DNA of 33,288 nucleotides from positions 1 through 33,288 of the forward strand of contig JAHWHY010000015.1 in NCBI GenBank assembly GCA_019323015.1. The letters run 5' to 3'. The position numbers were made by a program, and so were the translations under genes. The notes beneath the pieces are model-generated. The model ran no database searches and was not told the DNA's origin. It worked only from the letters and a program-made list of their open reading frames with translations. This DNA comes from Candidatus Woesearchaeota archaeon. Its GTDB lineage: Archaea > Nanobdellota > Nanobdellia > Woesearchaeales > ARS49. Shown here in pieces: positions 1 to 7,406 of the stretch. The first letter of the stretch is position 1; every line of letters begins with the position of its first letter.

Positions 1-2
1 TT

Positions 3-230
3 CCTGTAGAAGTAAGGAAAGATGCAGGCATTACTCCATCAACAAAATTCATTGTGTTTAATGAGGATGGCAACATAATGCTAAAACAGATAAAAAAAGA
101 AGCACTAAGGGAAGATATGCTATTAATCGAGAAAATAAGGAGAAGTGAAGAACAAATAAAAGAAGGAAGATTTGTAAAAGCAGATACATCTATGAGTGAT
201 GAAGAGATAGATGATTTATTGACGGCTTAA
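3..230 (+). CDS. AbrB/MazE-like antitoxin, 5'-truncated by window edge
   Basis: An open frame runs from the window edge to TAA at 228-230. It begins with PVEVRKDAGI, which resembles the core of AbrB/SpoVT swapped-hairpin DNA-binding domains. A charged helical tail ending in SDEEIDDLLTA follows, typical of an antitoxin segment that wraps its toxin. The start codon and the first part of the DNA-binding domain lie outside the window. The next gene starts 2 bases after the stop and encodes a RelE/ParE-like toxin, so the two form a type II toxin-antitoxin operon in antitoxin-first order. Assigning it to the AbrB rather than another antitoxin family rests on a short stretch and is moderately sure; its role as antitoxin is inferred mainly from the neighbour. 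Confidence 0.6.
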   Translation, partial: PVEVRKDAGITPSTKFIVFNEDGNIMLKQIKKEALREDMLLIEKIRRSEEQIKEGRFVKADTSMSDEEIDDLLTA

Positions 231-232
231 AA

Positions 233-478
233 ATGGAGCTTATTTTTTCTGAGGAATTTAGGAAGGATTTTAAGAAAATTAAAGATAAAACCACAAGAAT
301 AAAAGTCATAAATCATTTAAAGAAACTATCGTCACTTCCAGAATCTGGAAAGCCATTGCAGTATAATCTTAAAGGCCACCGCAGCATAAAGATTCCGCCA
401 TTTAGGATAATCTACAGAATCGAAAATGATAAAATCATCATAAATTGCTTTGATCACAGAAAAGATGTTTACAAATGA
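233..478 (+). CDS. RelE/ParE-family toxin
   Basis: This 81-residue protein has the size and layout of a RelE/ParE toxin: an N-terminal FSEEFRKDFKKI helix, then a GHRSIKIPPFRIIYRIENDKI beta sheet and the end FDHRKDVYK. The pattern of a basic residue, FRIIYRI and then a terminal HRKDVY is characteristic of RelE-type mRNA interferases, which cut mRNA in the ribosomal A site; ParE relatives instead poison gyrase. The start is 2 bases after the antitoxin stop, implying translational coupling. No promoter is visible because the operon begins outside the window. The two activities cannot be told apart by sequence reading alone. Confidence 0.8.
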   Translation: MELIFSEEFRKDFKKIKDKTTRIKVINHLKKLSSLPESGKPLQYNLKGHRSIKIPPFRIIYRIENDKIIINCFDHRKDVYK

Positions 479-691
479 TTTCTAGGGATTAGATGAATGC
501 GCGAAGCAGCAGTGTCTGTTTTAACTGCTTTATAAGGGATTTTAGGATTTGAAAATATTTCGCCTGCTTAGAAGGATTTTCAGGTTCTACAGCTGTTTAA
601 AAGACTTTTTCAGGTGTTTTACGGCTTGTATGCTGTATTTTCCGGTTTTTTCATGGTTAAGCATATTAAGAATAAACTCTCTTGTTCCGGC

Positions 692-1504
692 ATGAGTATT
701 GATGTCTTATACAACATGAAACGGGAAATGCTGAGAAGGAAGCTGTCTCCAAGAACTGTGAAGACTTACTTGTTTTATGTAAGGAAATTTCTGCTGGCAA
801 ACAAGAACAAGGAGATAAGAGAGTTCTCAAAGAAAGATGTCAGAGAGTTTCTTTACAAAATGGAAGAAAAAGACGTTTCAGGAAGCACGCTGAATGTAGC
901 GCATAATGCCTTAAGGTTCATGATGATACAGGTCCTGCACAAGGCATGCTATCTGAAGATCAGGTATGCAAAGACGCCTGTGAAAACGCCTGAATATTTG
1001 ACTAAAGAAGAGATTAGCAGAGTCTTGTCTGTGATTGATAATCATGAACACAAGCTTATTGTCTCATTGATGTATGGAGCAGGACTAAGAGTAAGAGAAG
1101 TCACGCACTTAAAAACAACTGATTTTTCTTTTGAAGAAAATATTGGGTGGGTGAGAGGAGGAAAAGGAAACAAGGACAGGCCTTTTATAATACCTCAATC
1201 ATTAAAGCAAAAATTACAAGCCTATTGTGTGAAGGAAGAAACATGGCTCTTTTCTGGGAGAAAAGGCCCATTAAGCACTAGATCTGTGCAGGAAATAGTC
1301 AAGATTGCAGGAAAAAAAGCAAAAATAAAGAAAAAACTGCATCCACACATGTTCAGGCACTCATTTGCAACACATTTACTAGAATCAGGAATAGACATAA
1401 CTTCAGTACAATCGCTTTTAGGCCATGTAAGGCCAGAAACAACCCTCGGATACTCGCATGCATTAAGACCGAAGATGATTGCTATCAAAAGTCCGTTAGA
1501 CTGA
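692..1504 (+). CDS. Tyrosine recombinase/integrase (XerA-like)
   Basis: This is a phage-integrase-family tyrosine recombinase that cuts and rejoins DNA at specific sites. With the ATG at 692 (270 residues), a SAM-like core-binding domain covers about residues 5-90 (MLRRKLSPRTVKTY) and the catalytic domain about 100-270. The catalytic set is visible: Arg133 in GAGLRVREV, Lys158 or Lys161 in RGGKGNKDR, the His219-x-x-Arg222 box in HMFRHSFATH, Gly244-His245 in SLLGH, and the nucleophile Tyr254 in TLGYSH. GTG at 614 and ATG at 653 are upstream in-frame alternatives, but the added residues are hydrophobic and unlike the family. It may be the XerA-type chromosome-dimer resolvase or the integrase of a mobile element; toxin-antitoxin genes on both sides favour an accessory setting. 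Positions 481-691 show no other gene. Confidence 0.9.
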   Translation: MSIDVLYNMKREMLRRKLSPRTVKTYLFYVRKFLLANKNKEIREFSKKDVREFLYKMEEKDVSGSTLNVAHNALRFMMIQVLHKACYLKIRYAKTPVKTPEYLTKEEISRVLSVIDNHEHKLIVSLMYGAGLRVREVTHLKTTDFSFEENIGWVRGGKGNKDRPFIIPQSLKQKLQAYCVKEETWLFSGRKGPLSTRSVQEIVKIAGKKAKIKKKLHPHMFRHSFATHLLESGIDITSVQSLLGHVRPETTLGYSHALRPKMIAIKSPLD

Positions 1505-1516
1505 AAAATGAAAATC

Positions 1517-1548
1517 TTTATAAATAAGTTCATCTTAGTTAAACTAAG
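1517..1548 (+). promoter_or_regulatory. TATA box with palindromic operator for a toxin-antitoxin operon
   Basis: TTTATAAA at 1517-1524 is a good archaeal TATA box for the operon starting at 1559. CTTAGTT-A-AACTAAG at 1534-1548 is a perfect palindrome (7-base arms, 1-base centre) ending where transcription would be expected to start, about 25 bases after TATA. A GGTGATG Shine-Dalgarno site follows at 1549. A palindrome at this place fits autorepression by the antitoxin, the usual control of type II systems; binding itself is inferred. Confidence 0.6.
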
Positions 1549-1558
1549 GTGATGTAAT

Positions 1559-1792
1559 ATGGTACAAGCACTCGTACAATTTGACGAGAACACTAACAGG
1601 GTGTTAAACATTGTAAAAGCAAAATATGAACTCAAGGACAAAGGAGAGGCTATCCAGTTTGTGGTAAGCAGGTTCATAGAATCTGAAAACGAGCCTGAAC
1701 TAAGGCCAGAATTCATAAAGAAGATTAAGGAGATAAAGAAACAGGATAGCATCAGAGTAAAAGATTTTGCTAAGAGATACAATCTTGAATGA
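1559..1792 (+). CDS. DUF2683-like antitoxin
   Basis: This 77-residue protein begins MVQALVQFDENTNRVLNIVKAK, a pattern I recognise from the archaeal DUF2683 family of small proteins usually found beside RelE toxins. The N-terminal strand plus helices suggest a ribbon-helix-helix-like DNA-binding part; the charged C-terminus (FIKKIKEIKKQDSIRVKDF) would cover the toxin. It starts after a GGTG Shine-Dalgarno site and a palindromic operator, and its TGA overlaps the toxin start as ATGA, so the two are coupled. DNA binding and neutralisation are inferred from family and context. Confidence 0.75.
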   Translation: MVQALVQFDENTNRVLNIVKAKYELKDKGEAIQFVVSRFIESENEPELRPEFIKKIKEIKKQDSIRVKDFAKRYNLE

Positions 1793-2145
1793 ATTTCAGC
1801 AGGAAAACAAAAATGTATGATCTCAGCATAAAGCCAGAAGCAGACAAGATATTCAGAAAATTAGAGAAAAAAGATAAAAATCTGCTGAGAACCGTCAATA
1901 AAAAGATTTTGGAGATAAGGCAGAACCCTTATCATACGTATAAATTTCTGAGAAATCCTTTTCAGAACTTCAACAGGATCCATATAGGTGCTCATTTCGT
2001 GCTGATATTCTGTATTGACCATACATCCAAACTTGTCGACATCTATTATTTTGCACATCACGACAAGGCTTACAAATGGAAATATAAACCAAAAATGGAA
2101 GAATTGCAGGACAATAAAGAAGATGAAGCCTGGCAAAATAGCTAA
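1789..2145 (+). CDS. RelE/YafQ-family toxin
   Basis: The fold signature is that of a RelE-family mRNA interferase: LSIKPEADKIFRKLEKKD helix, LEIRQNPYHTYKFLRNPF, then NRIHIGAHFVLIFCIDHTS and the DIYYFAHHDKAYK ending. The YYFAHHDKAY end places the catalytic basic and aromatic residues where RelE toxins have them. An ATG at 1813, preceded by AGGA, would give a more typical N-terminus (MYDLSIKP) than the ATG at 1789 that overlaps the antitoxin stop; either is possible. A 20-residue acidic tail after the fold (EELQDNKEDEAWQNS) is unusual for the family. It forms a type II toxin-antitoxin pair with the gene before it. Confidence 0.85.
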   Translation: MNFSRKTKMYDLSIKPEADKIFRKLEKKDKNLLRTVNKKILEIRQNPYHTYKFLRNPFQNFNRIHIGAHFVLIFCIDHTSKLVDIYYFAHHDKAYKWKYKPKMEELQDNKEDEAWQNS

Positions 2146-2151
2146 ACTTTC

Positions 2152-2409
2152 TCACTCAAAACTCTTCTGAACATTCCTGCTCAAGTCCTGCAGTGTAAAT
2201 GCTGCAAAGAATTCTCCTGCAGGAGAAAGTCCAGGGGCCATCTGCATTGAAACAATATATGCCAATATTAATGCTAAGATTAAACCAGCAAAAGCAGAAA
2301 TCAAGTATTTGTTGTCCCACTTTAATTTTGGTTTTTTCTTAAGTTGGACTAAATAAGGAACAATTGTCCTTGTAAGAACTCCTAACAAGATTGCGATGTA
2401 ATGCACCAT
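2152..2409 (-). CDS. Small membrane protein of unknown function
   Basis: No family is recognised. The 85-residue protein has two clear hydrophobic segments, about residues 4-21 (IAILLGVLTRTIVPYLVQL) and 36-56 (ISAFAGLILALILAYIV), separated by a lysine-rich loop. The C-terminal third is amphipathic (EFFAAFTLQDLSRNVQ). The start at 2409 is supported by GAGGTGAAACA just upstream on the minus strand. It is convergent with the RelE toxin, with 6 bases between the stops. The size and location beside integrase and toxin genes recall small holin-like proteins of proviruses, but nothing here demonstrates that. Confidence 0.6.
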   Translation of the reverse strand: MVHYIAILLGVLTRTIVPYLVQLKKKPKLKWDNKYLISAFAGLILALILAYIVSMQMAPGLSPAGEFFAAFTLQDLSRNVQKSFE

Positions 2410-2463
2410 TGTTTCACCTCTGATTAGAATTTAGGTTTTGGTTATATAAATGTTTTGCAGAAT

Positions 2464-3291
2464 TCAGTCCAATGCATACAATTCATCCAGTGCATGAAGA
2501 ACATTCTGAAAGCTTTTATGGGGTGTCTTCGGCACGTGGTCTTTATTGATGAATTTTATTGGCTTATAAACCATGAAAGTCATGCCAAAATCAAAATTGC
2601 TTCCGCTGCTGGCGGGATTCCAGTAAATGTGCACTTCATCTGCATCCTGTATTGCTTCTCTGTTTTGCATGCAGATATTTAATCCAATGGGGTCATCTTG
2701 ATCAGTGTCTCTTGGAGGATAATGCACTTTGTGGCCTTTTGCCTCCTGCTCTGCAATATAGCCTTGCAAGTATTCATTTTCTTTATCTGTTAAATTTCTG
2801 ACCGGGCAGATCATGAAAATGTTTTTTACTAGCGAATCTGCAGGAGATTTTAATTTAAGAAATCCTTTTGCAATAGCGTATCTAACAACTAATGCAGTAG
2901 CTTTAGCAGTATCATAATCTGTGTGGTTTTGCTCAAGAACCTGTTCTAAACTTTCTTGCGTGCTAGTGAGAGCAAGGTCTGCAGCCTGAAGCGCATGCGT
3001 CAGATACTCCGTGGTAAGATGATTATTAGCACCTGCCTGAAAATATTCTGAACAAATGCAAAAAGGAAGAATCTGCTGCAGGAGCTGCTCTTTGACTTGG
3101 TTATACCTGCTTATGCGTTCTTGTTCATCTTCAGAATCAGGAAGTGAAGCGGGAATTTCAGAAGGTAGGTCTTCTTTGGCAAGGAAATCATCAAGACTAA
3201 ACTTGTCTTCGAGGGCCTTAAGCTTCTCAAGCTGAGAAAAACCCTTAAAACTCTTATCTGCACATTTAAAAAACGCATAAACCCAGCCCAT
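2464..3291 (-). CDS. Protein with C-terminal nucleoside 2-deoxyribosyltransferase-like domain
   Basis: This 275-residue protein has two parts. Residues about 1-150 are helical, acidic and of unknown family. Residues about 160-260 look like the nucleoside 2-deoxyribosyltransferase (PF05014) Rossmann-like fold: IFMICPVRNLTDKE at the start, KGHKVHYPPRDTDQDD, NREAIQDADEVHIYW and SSGSNFDFGMTFMVY. Family enzymes transfer deoxyribose between bases and have a Glu nucleophile near the SG-x-x-x-E-x-G motif; here that stretch reads NFDFGM, so activity is uncertain. Related domains occur in nucleotide-signalling and defence proteins. TATA-like sequence at about 3316 on the minus strand suggests a nearly leaderless transcript. 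The gene is divergent from the one at 3389. Confidence 0.65.
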   Translation of the reverse strand: MGWVYAFFKCADKSFKGFSQLEKLKALEDKFSLDDFLAKEDLPSEIPASLPDSEDEQERISRYNQVKEQLLQQILPFCICSEYFQAGANNHLTTEYLTHALQAADLALTSTQESLEQVLEQNHTDYDTAKATALVVRYAIAKGFLKLKSPADSLVKNIFMICPVRNLTDKENEYLQGYIAEQEAKGHKVHYPPRDTDQDDPIGLNICMQNREAIQDADEVHIYWNPASSGSNFDFGMTFMVYKPIKFINKDHVPKTPHKSFQNVLHALDELYALD

Positions 3292-3388
3292 TTTTAGTGA
3301 TAGTTGTATGTAATATAAATATTTTTTGATGCTGTTTCTAGTAAAGTTTAAATATCAAATACACTAAAACAGGCCTAAAAGAGGCAAA

Positions 3389-3700
3389 ATGAAATACGCA
3401 GCATTCATAATTGGAATTTTTGTGATTGGACTAGTGGCTATGCTTGCAGTTATGCAGCCAATACCAACTGGATTTGCTGTGCAGGAAGAGCCTGTGCCAT
3501 TGATAGAAAAGGTCAATAAGCCTTGCTTCTGCGCTTCTGGAGAGAATGTTCAGCAGCAGATAGCTGAACAGCAGGTGGCATATTACAGCATTGTGTCTTC
3601 TGCAGAAGAGGGTGTGAAACGCCGCGAAATATCAGAAAAAACAGCAATAAAAGTTCTTAATAATTATGCAGAAGGAAGCTGCGAGAAATGCCAGGAATAA
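3389..3700 (+). CDS. Small membrane-anchored or secreted cysteine-containing protein
   Basis: No family is recognised. The N-terminus is a membrane segment (about residues 3-23, AAFIIGIFVIGLVAMLAVM) followed by PIPTGFAVQ, a tripeptide-like T/S-G-F/M-A-V motif also present after the signal segment of the surface protein at 13242-13934. The exported part of about 70 residues has two cysteine pairs, CFC (about residue 46) and CEKC near the C-terminus, which could form disulphides or bind metal. GAGG three bases before AAAATG serves as Shine-Dalgarno. The protein is convergent with the gene ending at 3703, with only 2 bases between. Confidence 0.65.
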   Translation: MKYAAFIIGIFVIGLVAMLAVMQPIPTGFAVQEEPVPLIEKVNKPCFCASGENVQQQIAEQQVAYYSIVSSAEEGVKRREISEKTAIKVLNNYAEGSCEKCQE

Positions 3701-3702
3701 TT

Positions 3703-4281
3703 CTATTGCAAGCCCATTGCGTGAATAACAGCCAGCTGGATTGCTGAACATTTTTTTTTAGGCACTGCCTGAATATTATCACAGTACAAGGAATACTTAT
3801 GAAATGTAATGCCTTTTTCCTGAGCCCTGGAAATAATCTTTCTCCTGTGTTTTTGTAAATATGCATTGTTGATTTTATTAGAAATACCCCGGCTGCTGAG
3901 AACTCCTGCAGAATTAACAACAGGAGAGGCAACACGCAACCACAGAAGCCGTTCTTCATCTGAAACACAATCATCATAAGTCTTTGCAAGATTAACAACA
4001 TCCTCAACCTCTTCAACAGGATGCTCGCAAACAGAATAAAACGCATACCTTTCAACAACCCTTTTCCTGCGGCCGGGATTTTCATAAACTGTTGAGAACT
4101 CAAAATGATTATCAGGACTATCCCTCTGCACAACAACAGGCCTTACAAGGATTTTATCCCTGCTTCTGATTCCTAGTTTTTCAAGAAGTGTCTTAATATT
4201 AGAAGAACTTTTCTTAAAACTCTCAACATGCCAACCAATCAGCTGTTCAATGCCGTCACTAACCCAGTCACTGTTTGTCAT
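3703..4281 (-). CDS. Unknown protein, possibly autoregulated
   Basis: The 192-residue protein is not recognised. It is predicted soluble, with a mixture of helices and strands and four scattered cysteines. The conserved-looking stretch VVNSAGVLSSRGISNKINNAYLQKHRRK could be a small DNA- or nucleotide-interacting helix pair but this is only suggestive. The start is immediately downstream of a perfect 14-base palindrome (4282-4295) lying between a TATA-like TTTTTAAA and the ATG, the layout of an archaeal repressor site. The region belongs with the accessory genes to its left. Confidence 0.55.
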   Translation of the reverse strand: MTNSDWVSDGIEQLIGWHVESFKKSSSNIKTLLEKLGIRSRDKILVRPVVVQRDSPDNHFEFSTVYENPGRRKRVVERYAFYSVCEHPVEEVEDVVNLAKTYDDCVSDEERLLWLRVASPVVNSAGVLSSRGISNKINNAYLQKHRRKIISRAQEKGITFHKYSLYCDNIQAVPKKKCSAIQLAVIHAMGLQ

Positions 4282-4310
4282 ATGCTTAATTAAGCAGTCA
4301 TCATTTAAAA
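4282..4310 (-). promoter_or_regulatory. TATA-like box and perfect palindrome
   Basis: On the minus strand TTTTTAAA (4303-4310) is followed by TGCTTAATTAAGCA (4282-4295), a perfect 14-base palindrome ending directly before the ATG at 4281. It overlaps the likely transcription start, so a dimeric regulator binding it would block transcription. The regulator is unknown; the gene's own product is one candidate. Confidence 0.45.
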
Positions 4311-4326
4311 AGCTGTTGACATACTT

Positions 4327-4866
4327 TTATTTAAGAGAATCCTCAACCTGCTGGATCCTAGTCTTGATCAAGGCACACTTTTCCCTTAACTCCTCAGAAG
4401 CAGCAGAAACAGCTCCAATAGGCCTATTGCTAAAGAGCTCTTCGTGAATCTTATTCAGAATATCCAATAAAATACGGGATTCATCCCCGATGTAGCTCAT
4501 AAGAATCTGCAATTTATCGCTATAAGAAAAATCAGGTGAGGCCATGACTGAGCTCTGTGCAATGGCGAGCTTTTGCAGCATTCCCTGTTCTTTAGCACCA
4601 ACTATCTCAAAAATTATATTTTTTTGTTCTTTTCCGTTTTTGGAAACAATCCAGTATCCTGCATGCAGTCGAATTTCTTTTGTTTCTTTCCCTGTTTCTC
4701 TCACAGATTTTTTGCCTGCAGCAACTGCCTTGTTACAGTCTGCATCAATCTTGTCAAGGATGCCCTCAATATCCTTAACAAGAACCTTTAATTCCTGTTG
4801 GCTTTCCAGAACTAATGCAGTGTCCGTTGGACTTAAGTTTACCTCTTTTTTGACTTCAGTAGCCAT
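4327..4866 (-). CDS. Helical protein of unknown function
   Basis: The product is about 179 residues from the ATG at 4866 (MATEVKKEVNL); an ATG 12 bases upstream is possible. It is mostly amphipathic helix, with coiled-coil-like stretches near residues 15-45 (ESQQELKVLVKDIEGILDKI) and at the C-terminus (ELREKCALIKTRIQQVEDSLK). A short central strand-rich part contains GYWIVSKNGKEQKNIIFEIVG. No enzymatic motif is seen. It lies just downstream of SRP54 on the same strand, separated by a structured repeat (4902-4996), so it may be co-transcribed or have its own promoter there. Function unknown. Confidence 0.55.
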   Translation of the reverse strand: MATEVKKEVNLSPTDTALVLESQQELKVLVKDIEGILDKIDADCNKAVAAGKKSVRETGKETKEIRLHAGYWIVSKNGKEQKNIIFEIVGAKEQGMLQKLAIAQSSVMASPDFSYSDKLQILMSYIGDESRILLDILNKIHEELFSNRPIGAVSAASEELREKCALIKTRIQQVEDSLK

Positions 4867-4901
4867 AATAAATCTCAAGAATAAAGAGTATAAAAGCTTT
4901 T

Positions 4902-4996
4902 CTAATGCCGCGCTTCGTTAGGCTTCTGCAACTGCTTACTTTCCAGATTTATCAGAAGCAGATTTCATTACTGAGAACTTCGCCAGACGGCATTAG
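4902..4996. repeat. Structured repeat element, copy A (terminal inverted repeat)
   Basis: CTAATGCCG (4902-4910) is perfectly complementary to CGGCATTAG (4988-4996). The whole stretch aligns nearly without gaps to 30689-30782, sharing for instance GCGCT-CGTTA-GCTT and CTGAGAACT-CGC. The end stems differ between the copies by paired changes that keep base pairing (C-G here, T-A there; T-A here, C-G there). The right arm overlaps the SRP54 stop codon. It may be a structured RNA or a small mobile element with inverted ends. Confidence 0.7.
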
Positions 4997-6351
4997 AATT
5001 TCATTCCTTTAGGCATCTTTCCCTTGAATTTTTTCATCAGTTTTTCAGGGGAATCTGCACCGCCCTTAAGCATTTTTACTAATTTCTTGCTTTGCTTGTA
5101 TTGCTTTAACAATTCCCTTACATCTGAAGAAGAGACACCAGCACCCTTGGCAATCCTGTCGATTCTTGAGGAATCCATTATTGTCGGGTCTTCAAGCTCT
5201 TTCTTTGTCATGGAATCCATCACAACTTTCCAGATCTTCAGCTTTTCCTGCTGGACATTAAGAGCTTCTTTAGGAAGCTTTAACTGGCCCATTCCAGGAA
5301 TCATCTCCATAATCTTTCCTAAAGAACCCATTTTTTTCATTGCTTCCATCTGGGAGTATAAATCAACTAAAGTGAATTCTCCTTTCAAGAGTTTTGCCTG
5401 CATGTCTTTTGCTTCATCTTCTGAAATAGCTTCTTTTGCTTTTTCTAACAACGCTTCAATGTCGCCCATGCCTAACAGTCTTCCAACAAAACCCTGCGGG
5501 TTGAAGTGCTCTAGATCATCAATCTTTTCACCGACTCCGATAAACTTTATTGGTGCTTGTGTGACTGCACAAGCGCTCAAAGCACCGCCTCCTTTAGCAG
5601 TGCCATCCATCTTTGTAACCATTACGCCTGTTATTCCTGCGCTTTTGTGGAAAGTCTCTGCTTGTTTCTGAGCAGCCTGGCCAATATCTGCTGAAATAAC
5701 TAAAAGATTTTCATCTGGCTTTACAGTGTCATATACTTTCTTTAGTTCCTGGATTAAGTCATCACTTAAAGCATCTCTTCCAGCAGTATCAACGATTATA
5801 ATATCATATTTTGAGTATTCTTTTTCATACTCTTTGTAGATTTTTATTGGGTCTTTTTCTTTCTTGTTAAGGAAAACCGGAACTTTAGCTTGCTTCCCTA
5901 TCTGTTCAATCTGGTCCATAGCAGCTGGCCTGTGAATGTCCAAGCCAACTAAAGCAACTTTTTTCCCTCTTTTAGTATAGTATTTTGCTAATTTTCCAGC
6001 TGTTGTGGTTTTTCCTGAACCAAAAAGACCAATAAGCATTATCTTATTTGGCTTCTTGTCTGTGATGTTTAACTCTGCTTTTTCACCGCCTAAGAAATTG
6101 GTAAGTTCTTCATATACGATATTGACAAGATGTTCACGCTTAGTTAATCCAGAAGGAACCTCTTCTTTCAGGGCACGCTCTTTAATCTTTTTTGTTAATT
6201 CAAAAACCAGCTTAACATTAACATCAGACTGCAGCAAAGCTCTCTGGATGTCCTTGATTAATTCATTGATTAGCTTTTCATCTACAAAAACTGCTTTTGC
6301 TATTTTTTGCAGTGTTCCCTTTAAACTGTCGCCTAGTTTTTCTAAGACCAT
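4993..6351 (-). CDS. srp54: Signal recognition particle subunit SRP54
   Basis: SRP54 is the GTPase of the signal recognition particle. It binds signal sequences and 7S RNA and brings ribosomes to the FtsY receptor for co-translational export. The 452-residue length is normal. The N domain (about 1-90) is followed by the G domain (about 100-295) with P-loop GLFGSGKTTTAGKLA, the insertion-box motif DIHRPAAMDQ, DTAGRD and TKMDGTAKGGGALS. The methionine-rich M domain (about 300-452) ends in KKFKGKMPKGMKF. A TATA box (CTTTATAAAG) lies about 20-35 bases upstream of the start on the minus strand. Its stop codon is inside one arm of the structured repeat at 4902-4996. The identification is secure. 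Confidence 0.97.
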   Translation of the reverse strand: MVLEKLGDSLKGTLQKIAKAVFVDEKLINELIKDIQRALLQSDVNVKLVFELTKKIKERALKEEVPSGLTKREHLVNIVYEELTNFLGGEKAELNITDKKPNKIMLIGLFGSGKTTTAGKLAKYYTKRGKKVALVGLDIHRPAAMDQIEQIGKQAKVPVFLNKKEKDPIKIYKEYEKEYSKYDIIIVDTAGRDALSDDLIQELKKVYDTVKPDENLLVISADIGQAAQKQAETFHKSAGITGVMVTKMDGTAKGGGALSACAVTQAPIKFIGVGEKIDDLEHFNPQGFVGRLLGMGDIEALLEKAKEAISEDEAKDMQAKLLKGEFTLVDLYSQMEAMKKMGSLGKIMEMIPGMGQLKLPKEALNVQQEKLKIWKVVMDSMTKKELEDPTIMDSSRIDRIAKGAGVSSSDVRELLKQYKQSKKLVKMLKGGADSPEKLMKKFKGKMPKGMKF

Positions 6352-6448
6352 GATAATTTTTAGTCAACACCCCTTTATAAAGGTATTTGTTTATATTCGT
6401 CAAAAACTTTATAAGTTCATGCCGCTTAAAGCTCTTTGGTGGGAGTAA

Positions 6449-7366
6449 ATGCAGACATTCTCAACAGAGCTGGCAGAGGAAGTCTTAACTAGATTCAAGG
6501 AGAGAGGCTGGGTGCTTTATGCTGCAGAGAGCTTTAACGGCAGAATAGATCCTGAAGCAACAGTAAGAAACGGGCCAGCAGAACAGCTTGAAAAAGACCG
6601 CCAGTATGTAATACTGCCAGAAATTGACGACCCAACAGACTATAATAAAGTATCAAGCGCCATAGCAGAAATCCTTGACAAAATAAACAGCCCGCCTTCA
6701 CTGCCGCACGGCCCAAACGGAATCGTATTAGAGAGCATAATCCTTAGAGAAGAAGATGTTGCAATACCAGACAAAAAAGGCACAGACCAGGCGGCCTTGA
6801 TTTACGACCAATTTCTTAATGCACTAAACAAGTTCTTTGACAGAAATGCAGAACGCCAGATAAACTATGCAAAAATAGACGCGCCAGTAAGAGACCTGAT
6901 ATACAAGCTTAACAAAGTGCGTTTTGTGAGCACAATAGAATGCAAATCAGCAGAACTATGGGCAGAAGAAATGCCCTCAAAAGGAGGCTTTATCAAAGCA
7001 GACGCAGACTGCTGCTTTGTAACAGGAGCGTACATCCTTCTGAATGTTGAAGAACATGCTCATGCAAAATCATTCATAACAGATGTAGAAAAACTTTTGT
7101 CAAAATATACTTTTGCAGAGATGTTTGATGAAAATGGACATAAGAAAATAGTCCTTACCTGTGATGACATAACACAAATAGATAAAATGCAGGAAGAAGA
7201 AAACCCAGTAATCAACGCACTACTAAAAGAAAAATACTCGCACCAAACAACAAAAGAACAAGGACGAAAAAGAATGTGGGCGTTTCAAGCGATTAGAGAC
7301 GGATTGGTTGAAATAGCAGAAAAGTATATTAATCCCCAACCTGGGATGACAAAAGAATATAAGTGA
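6449..7366 (+). CDS. Unknown soluble protein
   Basis: The 305-residue protein is not recognised. It appears soluble with no signal or membrane segment. The most distinctive stretch is KVRFVSTIECKSAELWAEEMPSKGGFIKADADCCF at about residues 155-190, with three cysteines, followed by a hydrophobic strand-like TGAYILLNVEE. The N-terminal third is acidic. The start at 6449 follows GGTGGGAG, and TTTATAAG near 6410 is a plausible TATA box. It diverges from SRP54 and is upstream of the IMP-cyclohydrolase-like gene on the same strand, separated by 40 bases, so co-transcription is possible. No function is offered. Confidence 0.6.
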   Translation: MQTFSTELAEEVLTRFKERGWVLYAAESFNGRIDPEATVRNGPAEQLEKDRQYVILPEIDDPTDYNKVSSAIAEILDKINSPPSLPHGPNGIVLESIILREEDVAIPDKKGTDQAALIYDQFLNALNKFFDRNAERQINYAKIDAPVRDLIYKLNKVRFVSTIECKSAELWAEEMPSKGGFIKADADCCFVTGAYILLNVEEHAHAKSFITDVEKLLSKYTFAEMFDENGHKKIVLTCDDITQIDKMQEEENPVINALLKEKYSHQTTKEQGRKRMWAFQAIRDGLVEIAEKYINPQPGMTKEYK

Positions 7367-7406
7367 GTTCTGTTTTCTTGTAAATATTCATTGATGGGGT
7401 GGAAAA

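Noticed and set aside
1222..1782. Minus-strand open frame across the integrase end and antitoxin
   Set aside because: It overlaps two recognised genes and has no ribosome site or recognisable domain.
5024..5671. Long plus-strand open frame within SRP54
   Set aside because: It is antisense to the well-identified SRP54 and its translation is low-complexity with no motif.
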